DNA of 64,000 bases from PALSA-612 sp963791225 (GCA_963791225.1 CAWBRV010000008.1:1178001-1242000), one strand, 5' to 3'. Positions 37,807 through 46,480 are shown, numbered from the stretch's first letter. A program made the numbers and translations. Notes: generated by a model not told the origin, from the letters alone.

Positions 37807-39570
37807 ATGCCTCGGTTTATCGCATCGCGGCGCCCGAGCGTTACCGGCGCCGTCGTTTTGGCGATCGCCTCGCTGGTGAGTGTGGTGGCGGCCCTGGTGA
37901 GCGTGCCTAGGACGCACGCCGCCGTCTCGAATCTGCCCTCGAATCAGCCGCTCTGTGTGCAGCGCCCGCAAATGTGCACAGAGGTGGCCGATCCATGGAC
38001 TTGGAACGGATACACATATCCCTCCGGCCACGACGAGCCGTCGGCGCTCTTTTACTCGACGGTGCCAGGGTCGGGCAATTCAAATCGGTACCAGCTGACG
38101 CTGCCGACCGATCCGGTCGCCGCGCCGCTGCAGAACGGGACCGGCAGCACGTGGAACTTCCAGCTCCACCCGGCCTTCTGGTTCGGCATGGCCTTGTGCG
38201 ACGACCAGGCCGCGCCGAATCCGGGTGTGGCCTGCCCGGCGGATAGCGACAAGAACATCTTCAAGAGCACCAACCCGCACTCCGCCGACTACATGGGCCT
38301 GACGCCGGGGACGGCCTTCATGGAGATGCAGTTCTATCCGCCTGGCTGGGGTCCGGTCAGTTGCACCGACGCCTCCGGGAATCAGGACGGCAAGTGGTGC
38401 GCGGCGCTCAACATCGACAGCGTGCAGTCGAACTCGAACACCGGCACCGCGAACAACGCTGCGTGCAACAGCCTGGTGGGGCCCGAGCCGGTCAACTTCG
38501 CGATCATCACGAAGAACGGCGTACCGGTGGCGCCCGCCCGACCGGACACGGGCTTCGGGAGTCAGGCGGTGGTGACCGCCAACACGCTGGAGTTCAACAA
38601 CGGCGACAAGCTGGTCGTGGACATGCACGACACGGCCGCGGGCTTCCAGGTCGTCATCAATGACCTGACGACCGGGCAGAACGGTTCGATGACCGCCAGC
38701 GTCGCCAACAACTTCGGCCATGCGCTTTTCCAGCCGACCGCGTCGACGTGCACCCTGGTCAACTACGCGTTCCACCCGATCTACAGCACGTCGAGTCCGG
38801 ATACGCGCGTGCTGTGGGCGGCGCACTCGTACAACGTGGCCTTCTCGGACGAGATCGGCCACTTCGAGTACTGCAACACGGTCAACTCCTTCGGCGGCAG
38901 CTGCAACTCGTCGCTCGGCTTCCCCAATGCCACGGATCCCACTCGTGACAGCGACGACCGGGGCTGCTTCCCCTATCCGGTGGTCAATCCGGCGGGGGCG
39001 ACGATCAGCTCGTTGACCGGGTGCTTGGCGTCCGACACCGACTTCGATGGTCCCGGGTACCACGGTGCCAGCTGGCCGGGGGGACCAGGCGCGGTCGCGG
39101 GCAACGTCTCGACGCCGATTCAGTTCAGTAGCCCCCTCTTCACAGGACCGGGAAACAGCGGGCTGCGCAACTACCAGCAGGTGGCGTTCGAGACCGACCT
39201 GCCGCGCATCGAAGGAACGGATTCCGCTCCCGATGCCACCAACAACTGCCAGCGCCACGCGAGCAACCCCGCCGATCCGAGCCCTGGGTCCGGATGCGTG
39301 AATCCGCCTCTGGGGCCGGGTGGCGTGCCGGCCTTCTATCCGATCTACAGCACGACGAACGCTTCGGACGGGTCGTGCATCTGGCAAGAAGGAGGCGCCA
39401 ACATCGCCGGTAGCACCAACACGTTCGGTGGAACCTCCACGGCCGAGTTCGGAGGCCTTCTGCTGTCGAACTACCCGGCGGCTGGGTTCACCATCACCCA
39501 GCGCTACAACAACTTCCGGAACGTCCTCGACTCGAATCCGTGCCTCGCTCCGGGCGGGAAAAGCAACTGA
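37807..39570 (+). CDS. Large secreted protein, 587 aa, unknown
   Basis: Signal peptide MPRFIASRRPSVTGAVVLAIASLVSVVAALVSVPRTHAAV, then a Cys-, Asn-, Gly- and Ser-rich extracellular protein (about 16 Cys) with no catalytic motif I know. There are stretches such as GSTWNFQLHPAFWFGMALCDDQA and ARDSDDRGC-like acidic Cys segments (TRDSDDRGCFPYPVV). The preferred start is the ATG at 37807, which has a strong GGAGAGGAG ribosome site. Codon use is less GC-extreme than in the neighbours, as is common for exported proteins. A perfect hairpin follows the stop. Function unknown; a surface or matrix role is conceivable. Confidence 0.75.
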   Translation: MPRFIASRRPSVTGAVVLAIASLVSVVAALVSVPRTHAAVSNLPSNQPLCVQRPQMCTEVADPWTWNGYTYPSGHDEPSALFYSTVPGSGNSNRYQLTLPTDPVAAPLQNGTGSTWNFQLHPAFWFGMALCDDQAAPNPGVACPADSDKNIFKSTNPHSADYMGLTPGTAFMEMQFYPPGWGPVSCTDASGNQDGKWCAALNIDSVQSNSNTGTANNAACNSLVGPEPVNFAIITKNGVPVAPARPDTGFGSQAVVTANTLEFNNGDKLVVDMHDTAAGFQVVINDLTTGQNGSMTASVANNFGHALFQPTASTCTLVNYAFHPIYSTSSPDTRVLWAAHSYNVAFSDEIGHFEYCNTVNSFGGSCNSSLGFPNATDPTRDSDDRGCFPYPVVNPAGATISSLTGCLASDTDFDGPGYHGASWPGGPGAVAGNVSTPIQFSSPLFTGPGNSGLRNYQQVAFETDLPRIEGTDSAPDATNNCQRHASNPADPSPGSGCVNPPLGPGGVPAFYPIYSTTNASDGSCIWQEGGANIAGSTNTFGGTSTAEFGGLLLSNYPAAGFTITQRYNNFRNVLDSNPCLAPGGKSN

Positions 39571-39605
39571 AGCCACATTGACGGCCTGGCTGGGCCACGT
39601 TCCAG

Positions 39606-39642
39606 ATCACGGCCGGATCGCAGCAGGCGGTCCGGCCGTGAT
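39606..39642 (+). terminator. Terminator hairpin after the 587-aa secreted protein
   Basis: ATCACGGCCGGA (39606-39617) pairs perfectly with TCCGGCCGTGAT (39631-39642) around a 13-base loop; TCGCTTGG follows. Confidence 0.65.
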
Positions 39643-39764
39643 TCGCTTGGCCGACGATTCTCCTGGCATGCACCAGTTCGTAAAACGACCGAAAAACGCA
39701 ATCCGACGCCGCACCGCGGCGCTACCCTCAGGAGAGACATCGCTCCTCAGGAGGAGGTCCGCCG

Positions 39765-40244
39765 ATGAGTCGCTTTGCCGTCCTCGTCGCCGCAGGTCTA
39801 CTTGTCATGAGTGCCGGAGCTGCCCTCGCGAAGCCGCCCGGAGGCGGCCCGCAGCCGGATCCCGGTCTCGAGCCCAACGATCCGCTCCCGGCGAGCCTGT
39901 GCACCGATTTTCCGCATCCGACGCTCGCGTGCAGCGCGGTGGTCGTATCTTGTCCGCGGAGCGGCCAGAGCCAGGTCGTGTGCAAGACGACCGCCACCGC
40001 CGGGCCCGCAGACGCGGACATCCGCAGGTTGGCGCTTCGCCTGCCGCGCCAGTACGCCAAAGCCGTGCTCGTCTGCGCCGCCAGCGGCGACGTGAGCGTC
40101 CGCTGTAGGGTCGTGAGCCGCGCTCTGAGCATCGCCACCGGAGTTCGGACAAGCGTCGTTCGGCTGCCGAAGAGCTTCAAGTCCGTGCGGATCTCGTGCG
40201 CGAATCGAAGCACGCTCGCGTGCACGGTCGGCCGGCACACGTAG
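39765..40244 (+). CDS. Small secreted protein, 159 aa, unknown
   Basis: Signal peptide MSRFAVLVAAGLLVMSAGAALAKP, a Pro/Gly linker (PPGGGPQPDPGLEP) and a ~110-residue domain with about eight Cys (LCTDFPHPTLACSAVVVSC, VVCKTTA, VLVCAASGDVSVRCRVV, VRISCANRSTLACTVG), probably disulfide-bonded. A strong CAGGAGGAGG ribosome site precedes the ATG. No known family. The 159 bases that follow contain only the promoter of the next operon. Confidence 0.7.
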   Translation: MSRFAVLVAAGLLVMSAGAALAKPPGGGPQPDPGLEPNDPLPASLCTDFPHPTLACSAVVVSCPRSGQSQVVCKTTATAGPADADIRRLALRLPRQYAKAVLVCAASGDVSVRCRVVSRALSIATGVRTSVVRLPKSFKSVRISCANRSTLACTVGRHT

Positions 40245-40391
40245 CCCGGACGACAGCGGTTGGAATCCACCGGGCGCGTCACGGCTCGCTGCTTTCGACT
40301 CGAGCCGACCGCCCCCCGGCCCAGTGCCCTTGCTCTGCCATGCGAGCCGACGACGGGTGGCTCCTCTCCAACTGACTCGCGGTTGCACCCG

Positions 40392-40406
40392 TAGACTCGA
40401 AAAGTG
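40392..40406 (+). promoter_or_regulatory. Leaderless promoter of the HAD-AlkA-GNAT-rhodanese operon
   Basis: TAGACT (40392-40397), six bases (CGAAAA), GTG at 40404. Confidence 0.65.
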
Positions 40407-41015
40407 GCGGGGGCGATGCTCGTACTCGACTGGGACGGGACGGTCACGGTCGTCGACACCCTCTGGCTCGTGCTCGGGGAGTTCGGCGACGAGGAGGTCT
40501 TCCGCCGTGCGGGCGAGCGGCTCTTTGCCGGGGAGATCAGCTACCGCGAGCTGATGGAGATCGAGTTCTCGACGATCCGGGACGCGCAGCTGGTCGAGGT
40601 CAACGCCTGGCTGGCGGGTCACGCCGAGATCCGGCCGGGCTTCCACGAGCTCGTGCGCCGTCACGACCCGCTTGTCCTGTCGAGCGGTTTCGCGGAGCTG
40701 ATCCGACCTCTGCTTGCCCGCGAGGGCGTCGAGGTCGAGGTCGTCGCGAACCGGGTCGACCCGCGGCCGGGGGGCTGGCGCGTGCTCTGGAACCGCGAGC
40801 GGCCGTGCGAGGTTTGCGGCGACTGGTGCAAGCGCGCGGGCCTGCCACCTCGGCCGTTCGTCTACGTCGGCGACGGCTACTCCGATCGCTGCCCGGCGCT
40901 CTCCGCCGAGCGGATCTTCGCGCGCGCCGGCCTGGCCGAGTACCTCGATGAGCAGGAGGTGCCGTACGAGCCCTTCGAGGACCTGCACGACGTGCTGCGC
41001 GCGCTCGGGGGCTGA
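40404..41015 (+). CDS. HAD-superfamily phosphatase (MtnX/SerB-like)
   Basis: A 203-residue phosphatase. Motif I is LVLDWDGTVTVVD (nucleophile Asp9), motif II PLVLSSGF, and motif III FVYVGDGYSDRCPAL. The order and the helical cap after motif I resemble MtnX (methionine salvage) and phosphoserine phosphatase. CEVCGDWCKRAG contains three Cys that may bind metal. It begins a seven-gene rightward operon. The GTG at 40404 is fixed by the -10 box; an ATG 12 bases on is an alternative. Confidence 0.82.
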   Translation: MAGAMLVLDWDGTVTVVDTLWLVLGEFGDEEVFRRAGERLFAGEISYRELMEIEFSTIRDAQLVEVNAWLAGHAEIRPGFHELVRRHDPLVLSSGFAELIRPLLAREGVEVEVVANRVDPRPGGWRVLWNRERPCEVCGDWCKRAGLPPRPFVYVGDGYSDRCPALSAERIFARAGLAEYLDEQEVPYEPFEDLHDVLRALGG

Positions 41016-41020
41016 CCCGC

Positions 41021-41857
41021 GTGCCGCTCCTTCCCGTCCCCGAGCCGTACGACTTCGCGCTCTCGACGGAGCGCTTCCGCCGCTTCGGGCCGGACCTGGC
41101 GAACCTCTGGCACGAAGGCGGCCTCCATCGTGTGGTCGGCGGGCGCGAGGTCCGGATCGAGCCGGCACCGGGCGGCGTGCTCGTCGAGCCGCTCGACGAG
41201 GAGGTCGCGCGCGTGGTCACGACGCTGCTCGGGCTGCCGTTCGACCTGGCCGCGTTCGAGCTCTTCACGAGCGGGAACGCCGACCTCGCCGCCGTCGTCG
41301 CGCGGCTCCGGGGGTACCGGCCGCCGATCTCACCTGACGCGTTCGAGACGCTGGTCACCTCGATCACCGCGCAGCAGGTCTCGCTCGCGTCCGCCTTCGC
41401 CATTCGCAGCCGGATGATCGAGCGGCTCGGCGCTCGCGGTGTCCACGCCTACGCGTTCCCGACCCGCGAGCGGCTCGCGGCCGCCGACCCCGTCGAGCTG
41501 ACGGCGGCCGGCTTCTCGGGCCGCAAGGCCGAGTACGTGATCGGTCTCGCGCGCGCCGACCTCGACTTCGACGAGCTGGAGCGGCTGGCGGACGACGAGG
41601 TCAAGGCTCGACTCGTCGCCGAGCGCGGCCTCGGCGAATGGACGGCGGACTGGTACCTCGCACGCCATCTCGCCCGCCCGCAGGCGTGGCCGGCCGGCGA
41701 CCTCGGACTGCGCAAGGCGGTCGCGGCGTTCTATGGTGACGGCCCGTTGCCCTCGATCGAGGAGTTGCGCATGATCGGCGCACGCTTCGCCCCGTTCCAG
41801 AACCTGACCGCGCACTACATCCTGGCCGACCTCTACCTCTCGGGTCCGGCGGTATGA
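41021..41857 (+). CDS. DNA-3-methyladenine glycosylase II (AlkA-like)
   Basis: A 278-residue base-excision enzyme: N-terminal AlkA-type domain, then the helix-hairpin-helix (LTAAGFSGRKAEYVIGLA... GLGEWTADWYLARHL) and the catalytic Asp of PAGDLGLRKAVAAFYG. SPDAFETLVTSITAQQVSLASAFAIRSRM is the usual family segment. It removes alkylated bases from DNA. Five bases separate it from the HAD gene, and the GNAT start overlaps its stop. Confidence 0.9.
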   Translation: MPLLPVPEPYDFALSTERFRRFGPDLANLWHEGGLHRVVGGREVRIEPAPGGVLVEPLDEEVARVVTTLLGLPFDLAAFELFTSGNADLAAVVARLRGYRPPISPDAFETLVTSITAQQVSLASAFAIRSRMIERLGARGVHAYAFPTRERLAAADPVELTAAGFSGRKAEYVIGLARADLDFDELERLADDEVKARLVAERGLGEWTADWYLARHLARPQAWPAGDLGLRKAVAAFYGDGPLPSIEELRMIGARFAPFQNLTAHYILADLYLSGPAV

Positions 41858-42819
41858 CGATCCGCAAGGCGACGAAAGGCGATCTGGACGCGATCCGGGC
41901 CATGTGGGAGGCGATGGAGGAGGAGATCGGCGGCCCGGACTGGGTGCGCGAGACGTGGGAGGAGGAGCTCGTCGACGTCGAGCGGCGCCTCCGAGATTCG
42001 GCGATCTTCATCGCCGAGGACGACGACGGGTCGGTCGGGCTGCTCGGGCTCGACTTCGGGAACCCGAAGATCGCCCACGTCCAGAGCGTCTACGTTGCAC
42101 CGCGCGCGCGGCGGCGCGGGGTCGCTGGAGCGCTCTTGGCCGAGGCCGCGGCTATGACGCGCGAGCACGGCTACACGCACATCGAGCTGGACGTCCTCAA
42201 CTCGAACCACGGCGCGATCGCGGTCTACGAGCGTCTCGGCTTCGCCGAGTACCAGAAGCGGTTCTTCGTCTCGCTCGACGAGCTCGACCAGCGGGTCGGC
42301 AGGCAGCCGCGCGGGGAGTCGATCGGCCGCGTGTTCGTGCAGACGGACGACGAGACGCTCATCGAGCGGGCGGTGGCGCAGTTCGTTCCCCGCCTCGGCC
42401 GCTCGGCGCGCACCGACGTGTCGAAGCCGCGGAACGGCTGGATCCAGGTCGACGACGAGCTCTGCAGCCGCGACCCGAGGGCGCTGCGTCGTCTCGGCCA
42501 GGAGCTCTCCTACCGGACGGGCGGCGTCGTGCTCACGCTTGGGATCGAGGAAGGCGAGGTCGTGCGCTACGTTCTGCTCGAGCGCGGTTCGATCGCGGAC
42601 GAGTACGCGTCGCTGCCGGAGTTCTACGGGCCCCTGCCGCCGGGCGACGTGATCGCGCTCGGTGCCAACCCGACCGTCGCGCATAGGCTCACGGGCGCGG
42701 ACCCGGAGCGCGTGCGGGCGGTCGCGAAGACGGCCAGGTCAGTGGAGGAGCTGCCTGCGCCGCACGACCTCTACGCGCAGCTGGCCGACGTGCTGGGAGT
42801 AGGATCGGAGGCCGAATGA
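41854..42819 (+). CDS. GNAT acetyltransferase with extra C-terminal domain
   Basis: A 321-residue protein. Residues ~1-150 are a GNAT domain (HVQSVYVAPRARRRGVAGALLAEAAAMTREHGYTHIELDVLNSNHGAIAVYERLGF). Residues ~160-321 form a second alpha/beta domain (RVFVQTDDETLIERAVAQFVPRLGRS..., GGVVLTLGIEEGEVVRYVLLERGSIADEYASLPEFYGPLPPGDVIALGANP) that I do not recognise; the length suggests a specialised enzyme. It is coupled to AlkA by ATGA overlap, and to the next short ORF by another. Confidence 0.8.
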   Translation: MTIRKATKGDLDAIRAMWEAMEEEIGGPDWVRETWEEELVDVERRLRDSAIFIAEDDDGSVGLLGLDFGNPKIAHVQSVYVAPRARRRGVAGALLAEAAAMTREHGYTHIELDVLNSNHGAIAVYERLGFAEYQKRFFVSLDELDQRVGRQPRGESIGRVFVQTDDETLIERAVAQFVPRLGRSARTDVSKPRNGWIQVDDELCSRDPRALRRLGQELSYRTGGVVLTLGIEEGEVVRYVLLERGSIADEYASLPEFYGPLPPGDVIALGANPTVAHRLTGADPERVRAVAKTARSVEELPAPHDLYAQLADVLGVGSEAE

Positions 42820-42920
42820 TGAGGAGCCAGAAGCACGTCTGCGGTTTCCTCGCGGCGCCAGGCGGCGGCGGAGCCGGGCTACGCCCGGCGGTAGCGGTCG
42901 CCGGCGAGGGAGCCGCATGA
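42816..42920 (+). CDS. Possible 34-aa ORF coupled to both neighbours
   Basis: ATG at 42816 overlaps the GNAT stop (ATGA) and its own stop overlaps the GST start (ATGA), so it fills the gap exactly. It encodes MMRSQKHVCGFLAAPGG, then an Ala/Gly-rich end. A hairpin GCCGGGC-N3-GCCCGGC lies inside. It could be a coupling ORF that lets ribosomes travel across the gap, or simply spacer. Confidence 0.35.
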   Translation: MMRSQKHVCGFLAAPGGGGAGLRPAVAVAGEGAA

Positions 42921-43486
42921 TCACGTTGTACGATGCCGATCGCTGTCCCTACTGCGCCCGCGTCCGCATCGTGCTGGCCGAGAAGGGGATCGAGTACGAG
43001 ACGGTCGTGATCGACCTGGCCGACCGGCCGGAGTGGCTCTACGAGAAGAACCCGCTCGGCAAGGTGCCGGTGCTCGAGGAGGACGCCTTCGTGCTCCCGG
43101 AGTCCGAGGTGATCATGGCGTACCTCGACGAGCGCTACCCGGAGCCGCCCCTCCTCCCGGCTGATCCGGCTGATCGTGCCCTCGCCAGGCTCGCGATCCA
43201 TCGCTTCGACAACGCTCTGGGCGACGCCTACTACGCGTTCCGCCGCGGCGAGGATCACGCCGAGGAGCGGCTCGGGCACTGCCTCTCGTTCTTCGAGCGG
43301 AACCTCGGCCGCTGGCCCGATCGCTACAGCCTGGCCGAGATCGCCTATGTGCCCTGGCTGATCCGGCTGCGCGACCTGTTCGGGTTCGACCTGTCGCCGT
43401 ACCCGGCGCTGCTCGAGCGGATCGACGAGCTCTGCGAGCGGCCCGCGGTCGCCGCCGAGGTCCACGTCGTCGCGGCGCTGCGGTGA
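42917..43486 (+). CDS. Glutathione S-transferase family protein with CPYC motif
   Basis: A 189-residue protein with a thioredoxin-fold N-terminal domain, MITLYDADRCPYCARVRIVLAEKG, KNPLGKVPVLEEDAFVLPESEVIMAYLDERYP, and a GST-C helical domain. The CPYC site is glutaredoxin-like, as in omega/stringent-starvation GSTs. It could be a thiol-disulfide enzyme or a maleylacetoacetate-isomerase-like protein; actinobacteria often use mycothiol rather than glutathione. It overlaps the hydrolase start by 4 bases. Confidence 0.83.
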   Translation: MITLYDADRCPYCARVRIVLAEKGIEYETVVIDLADRPEWLYEKNPLGKVPVLEEDAFVLPESEVIMAYLDERYPEPPLLPADPADRALARLAIHRFDNALGDAYYAFRRGEDHAEERLGHCLSFFERNLGRWPDRYSLAEIAYVPWLIRLRDLFGFDLSPYPALLERIDELCERPAVAAEVHVVAALR

Positions 43487-44109
43487 GGATTCTCCTCCTC
43501 CACGCCTTCCCGTACGACCCGCCCATGTGGGACGCACAGCGCCCGGTGCTCGGCGGCCGCGAGACGATCGCGCCCACCATGTACGGCCGCGGCAACTCGA
43601 TGGACGGGTGGGCGTCGTCGCTGCTGGACGAGGTCGCCGGCTCGTTCGTCGTCGTCGGCGCGTCGATGGGCGGCGGAGCGGCGCTCGCGATGGCTCGCCG
43701 GCAGCCGGACCGCGTCGAGGCGATCGTCCTCGCAGGCGCACACGCAGGGCCGGACGCGCCCGAGCGGCGGCCCGCGCGGGAGGCGCAAATCGAGAAGATC
43801 CGCGCGGAGGGCGCCGCCTCGATCTGGGCCGGCGAGGGACCGGCCCCGAGCGCGGACGAGCTGATCGCGATCGTCGAAGCATTGCGGGACCGGCCGGACG
43901 ACCGCGCCGTCGTTGCGTCGCTCGGCGTGCCGCTTCTCGTCGTCGTCGGCGACTCGGACCAGATGGTCTCGGTCGAAACCGCGCAAGGGCTCGCCGACTC
44001 AGCCCAGGACGGCTCCTGCGTGATCGTTCCCGGGGCCGGGCACATCGTCAGCCTCGAGCAGCCGGAGCCGTTCAACCGAGCTCTCGGCGAGTTCCTGGGA
44101 CGGCTGTGA
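43483..44109 (+). CDS. Alpha/beta hydrolase
   Basis: A 208-residue hydrolase with Ser in VVVGASMGGGAAL, Asp in VVVGDSDQMV and His in PGAGHIVSLEQPEPFN, the complete catalytic triad. The oxyanion region is LLLHAFPYDPPMW. Small esterase or C-C hydrolase activity is expected; substrate unknown. GTG start overlaps the GST stop, and its own stop overlaps the rhodanese start. Confidence 0.85.
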   Translation: MRILLLHAFPYDPPMWDAQRPVLGGRETIAPTMYGRGNSMDGWASSLLDEVAGSFVVVGASMGGGAALAMARRQPDRVEAIVLAGAHAGPDAPERRPAREAQIEKIRAEGAASIWAGEGPAPSADELIAIVEALRDRPDDRAVVASLGVPLLVVVGDSDQMVSVETAQGLADSAQDGSCVIVPGAGHIVSLEQPEPFNRALGEFLGRL

Positions 44110-44897
44110 CGGGCGAGCTTCCCGCCGTCGTCGACGCCGACTGGCTCGCCGCGCATCTCGGCGAGGAGGATCTCCTGCTCGCCGACGTCCGCGGGCCGAA
44201 CGCGCACACGCGGAGCCACATCGCAGGCTCGATTCCGATGATGATCGGTACTCCGGGGCAGTTCTCGAGCCCAGAGGTGCGCGACGCGTTCGCGGCCGAG
44301 GCGTCGCTTCGCCTGCGCCGGCACGGCGTGACCGGCGAGGAGCGCCTCGTGCTCTACGACGGCGGCGACTGCATGAACGCGGCCGCCGCACTCCAGGTCG
44401 CAGAGTTGGGGGGGCATCGGAACGTGGCCGTCCTCGCCGCCGGGCTCACGGGCTGGAACGGCGAGCTGGAGGCGGGTGTCGTCGAAGTGGAGAAGACGCG
44501 AGCCCAGCTGGAACCGCGGCCGTACGCCGTGGCCGCGCTGTGGAACGTCGTCGAGGGAGGGGATCCGCCGTTCCTGCTGCTGGACGTCCGCCGCGCGGAC
44601 GAGTTCAGCGGCAAGGGGGGCTATCCGTGCGATTCGCGGCAGGGCCATATTCCGGGTGCGAGGAACGTCGAGGTCTCGACGCTCTTCGCCGCACCCGGCG
44701 TCCCCGGGCGCGCCGAGGAAATTCACGCCCTCGTCGGCGGCGACGCGGACGGAAAGAGCCTCGTCGCCTACTGCCACTCCGGCTCCCGCTCCGGTCTGGC
44801 GGTGATCGCGCTCCGTTCAGCCGGCTACGACGCGAGGAACTACTTCGGCTCGTGGCACGAGTGGTCGCGCCACGACGACCTGCCGATCGAGCGCTAG
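44106..44897 (+). CDS. Two-domain rhodanese sulfurtransferase
   Basis: A 263-residue protein with two rhodanese domains. The N-terminal one (residues ~8-120) has Asp in place of the active Cys (LYDGGDCMNAA), as is usual. The C-terminal one has Cys223 in AYCHSGSRSGLA, the sulfur-carrying loop C-x-x-G-x-R. Such enzymes move sulfane sulfur from thiosulfate or 3-mercaptopyruvate to an acceptor. Last gene of the coupled operon; its last 4 bases overlap the end of the convergent amidotransferase. Confidence 0.87.
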   Translation: MTGELPAVVDADWLAAHLGEEDLLLADVRGPNAHTRSHIAGSIPMMIGTPGQFSSPEVRDAFAAEASLRLRRHGVTGEERLVLYDGGDCMNAAAALQVAELGGHRNVAVLAAGLTGWNGELEAGVVEVEKTRAQLEPRPYAVAALWNVVEGGDPPFLLLDVRRADEFSGKGGYPCDSRQGHIPGARNVEVSTLFAAPGVPGRAEEIHALVGGDADGKSLVAYCHSGSRSGLAVIALRSAGYDARNYFGSWHEWSRHDDLPIER

Positions 44898-45586
44898 GCC
44901 CGCTCGGCCACGCCGAGGAAGGCGCCGCAGAGCGAGCGGCCGAAGGCGACCCACTCGTCGATCCGTCGTTCCGTCTCGGCGAGCAGCGGTTCCGCCGGGC
45001 CGGGCAGCTCCTCGGGCGCCTCGGCGACCCAGCGCGCGACGATCTCGCGCGTCACCTCGGGATGGAACTGGACGCCCCACGCGGCCTCGCCGAGCCGGAA
45101 CGCCTGCGGGCAGACAGGGCTCCGTGCCAGCTCGCGCCCGCCGGCGGGGATGTCGAAGCCGTAGAAGTGCCACTGGAGGGCCGTGAACCGCCCGGGAAGT
45201 GCGCCGAGGATCGGGTCGTCTGCCGCGTCCGCGGTGAGCTCGACCTCGCACCAGCCGATCTCCGGCTCCGCCGTCCGCCTCACTCTCGCGCCTGCGGCTT
45301 TGGCGGTGAGTTGCGCGCCGAGGCAGACGCCGAGCAGCGGCGTGCCGCGGTCGAGCAGCCGCTCGATGAACGCGTGCTCGTCGCCGAGCCAGGGATGGTC
45401 GGCCTCCTGGTCTGCGTGCATGGCGCCGCCGAAGAGCATCACTGCGCCGTAGTCGTCGGCCGGGCGCGGCGGTGTCGGCTCCGTCGCGATGCTCCAGGTG
45501 TCGAGCCCGTGGCCCCGCTCGGCGACGACGTCCCCGAACGAGCCGGGAGGCGCATCCGTACCGTGGACGACGGCGAGGACGTTCAT
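44894..45586 (-). CDS. Class I glutamine amidotransferase-like protein
   Basis: A 230-residue stand-alone GATase domain like the GMP-synthase N-terminal part. Catalytic Cys is in LLGVCLGAQLTAKA, His-x-Glu in WGVQFHPEVTRE. A conserved middle is ILGALPGRFTALQWHFYGFDIP. Without a synthetase domain it may work as a gamma-glutamyl hydrolase (PuuD-like, on gamma-glutamyl compounds) or pair with another subunit. It is coupled to the DUF72 gene by ATGA overlap. Confidence 0.83.
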   Translation of the reverse strand: MNVLAVVHGTDAPPGSFGDVVAERGHGLDTWSIATEPTPPRPADDYGAVMLFGGAMHADQEADHPWLGDEHAFIERLLDRGTPLLGVCLGAQLTAKAAGARVRRTAEPEIGWCEVELTADAADDPILGALPGRFTALQWHFYGFDIPAGGRELARSPVCPQAFRLGEAAWGVQFHPEVTREIVARWVAEAPEELPGPAEPLLAETERRIDEWVAFGRSLCGAFLGVAERA

Positions 45587-46455
45587 ACGCCGAGGTCCAG
45601 CTGCGTGTCGGCGATCGGCTCGAGGCCGCCCGTGGCGGGCTGGCCGGCCTCGTCGAGGAGGCCGCGCATGATCCGCGCGCTGCGCGGCGCGAAGTCGTCA
45701 CGGTTGTTGTTGAAGAGCGCGTAGACCTCCTCCGCCTCGCCCGCGAGCCGGCCGAGCGGCTCGACCCACTCGCCGAGCTCCTCCTCGGTGTACAGGTGGT
45801 CGAAGCGGTCGGCCGAGCTGCGGGCGTTGCGGATGTTCCAGGTGCGCCAGTTGCGCCCGTGGAAGCGCACGTAGGCGAGCGGGTGCGTGACGGCGGCGAT
45901 CGTCGGTACGACGTTCGTCGCGGTCGTGGGGGGCGAGTCGACCGAGACGAACGCGAGGCCGTGCCGCTCGAGGAAGCGGAGCGTGTCCGCGAGCTCGTCC
46001 TCGGTCACCCACGAGCGGTGGCGGAATTCGATCAGCGGCACCAGCGGCTCGAGCAGGGCGCGCACCCGCGCGAGCTCGGCGAGCGCCTCGGCCGATTTCT
46101 TGACGCGCGGGTGGTACTGGAGCAGGACGCCGCGCAGCTTGCCCGACGCCTCGAGCGGCGCCAGCGCCTCGCGGAAGTCCCGGAACGCGGGCTCGAGCTC
46201 CGACTCGCGGTGCCCGGTCATCTCGCCGCTCGCCTTCACGTGGAAGACGAAGTCGGCCGGCGTCCGCTCGGCCCAGCGCGCCGCGGTCTCCGGAGCGGGG
46301 AGGTGGTAGAACGGCGAGTCGACCTCGACCACGTCGAAACGCTCGGCGTAAAAGCGCAGACGTGACTCGGCGCTCGACACGCCGCGCGAGTACCAGTGCT
46401 TGACGAGCCCCTCGTCGGCCCAGCTGCACGTGCCGATGCGGACCGTCGCCGCCAC
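45583..46455 (-). CDS. DUF72 family protein
   Basis: A 290-residue TIM-barrel-like protein with the DUF72 marks RIGTCSWADEGLVKHWYSRG at the start, FDVVEVDSPFYHLP, FVFHVKASGEMTGH, LIEFRHRSWV and AYVRFHGRNWRTWNIRN...EEVYALFNNNRDDFAPRSA at the end. The biochemical function of the family is unknown. GTG start with TAGGGT six bases upstream; that box shares its TA with the murI promoter. Confidence 0.88.
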   Translation of the reverse strand: MAATVRIGTCSWADEGLVKHWYSRGVSSAESRLRFYAERFDVVEVDSPFYHLPAPETAARWAERTPADFVFHVKASGEMTGHRESELEPAFRDFREALAPLEASGKLRGVLLQYHPRVKKSAEALAELARVRALLEPLVPLIEFRHRSWVTEDELADTLRFLERHGLAFVSVDSPPTTATNVVPTIAAVTHPLAYVRFHGRNWRTWNIRNARSSADRFDHLYTEEELGEWVEPLGRLAGEAEEVYALFNNNRDDFAPRSARIMRGLLDEAGQPATGGLEPIADTQLDLGV

Positions 46456-46467
46456 CGCCGCACCCTA
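46453..46467 (-). promoter_or_regulatory. Leaderless promoter of DUF72 operon (shared -10)
   Basis: Minus-strand TAGGGT (46462-46467), six bases before GTG. Its TA (46466-46467) is also that of the murI -10 box. Confidence 0.65.
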
Positions 46468-46480
46468 CAATCGGCGCGTG
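46466..46480 (+). promoter_or_regulatory. Leaderless promoter of murI (shared -10)
   Basis: TACAAT (46466-46471), six bases, GTG at 46478; the closest match to TATAAT among these boxes. Confidence 0.7.
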
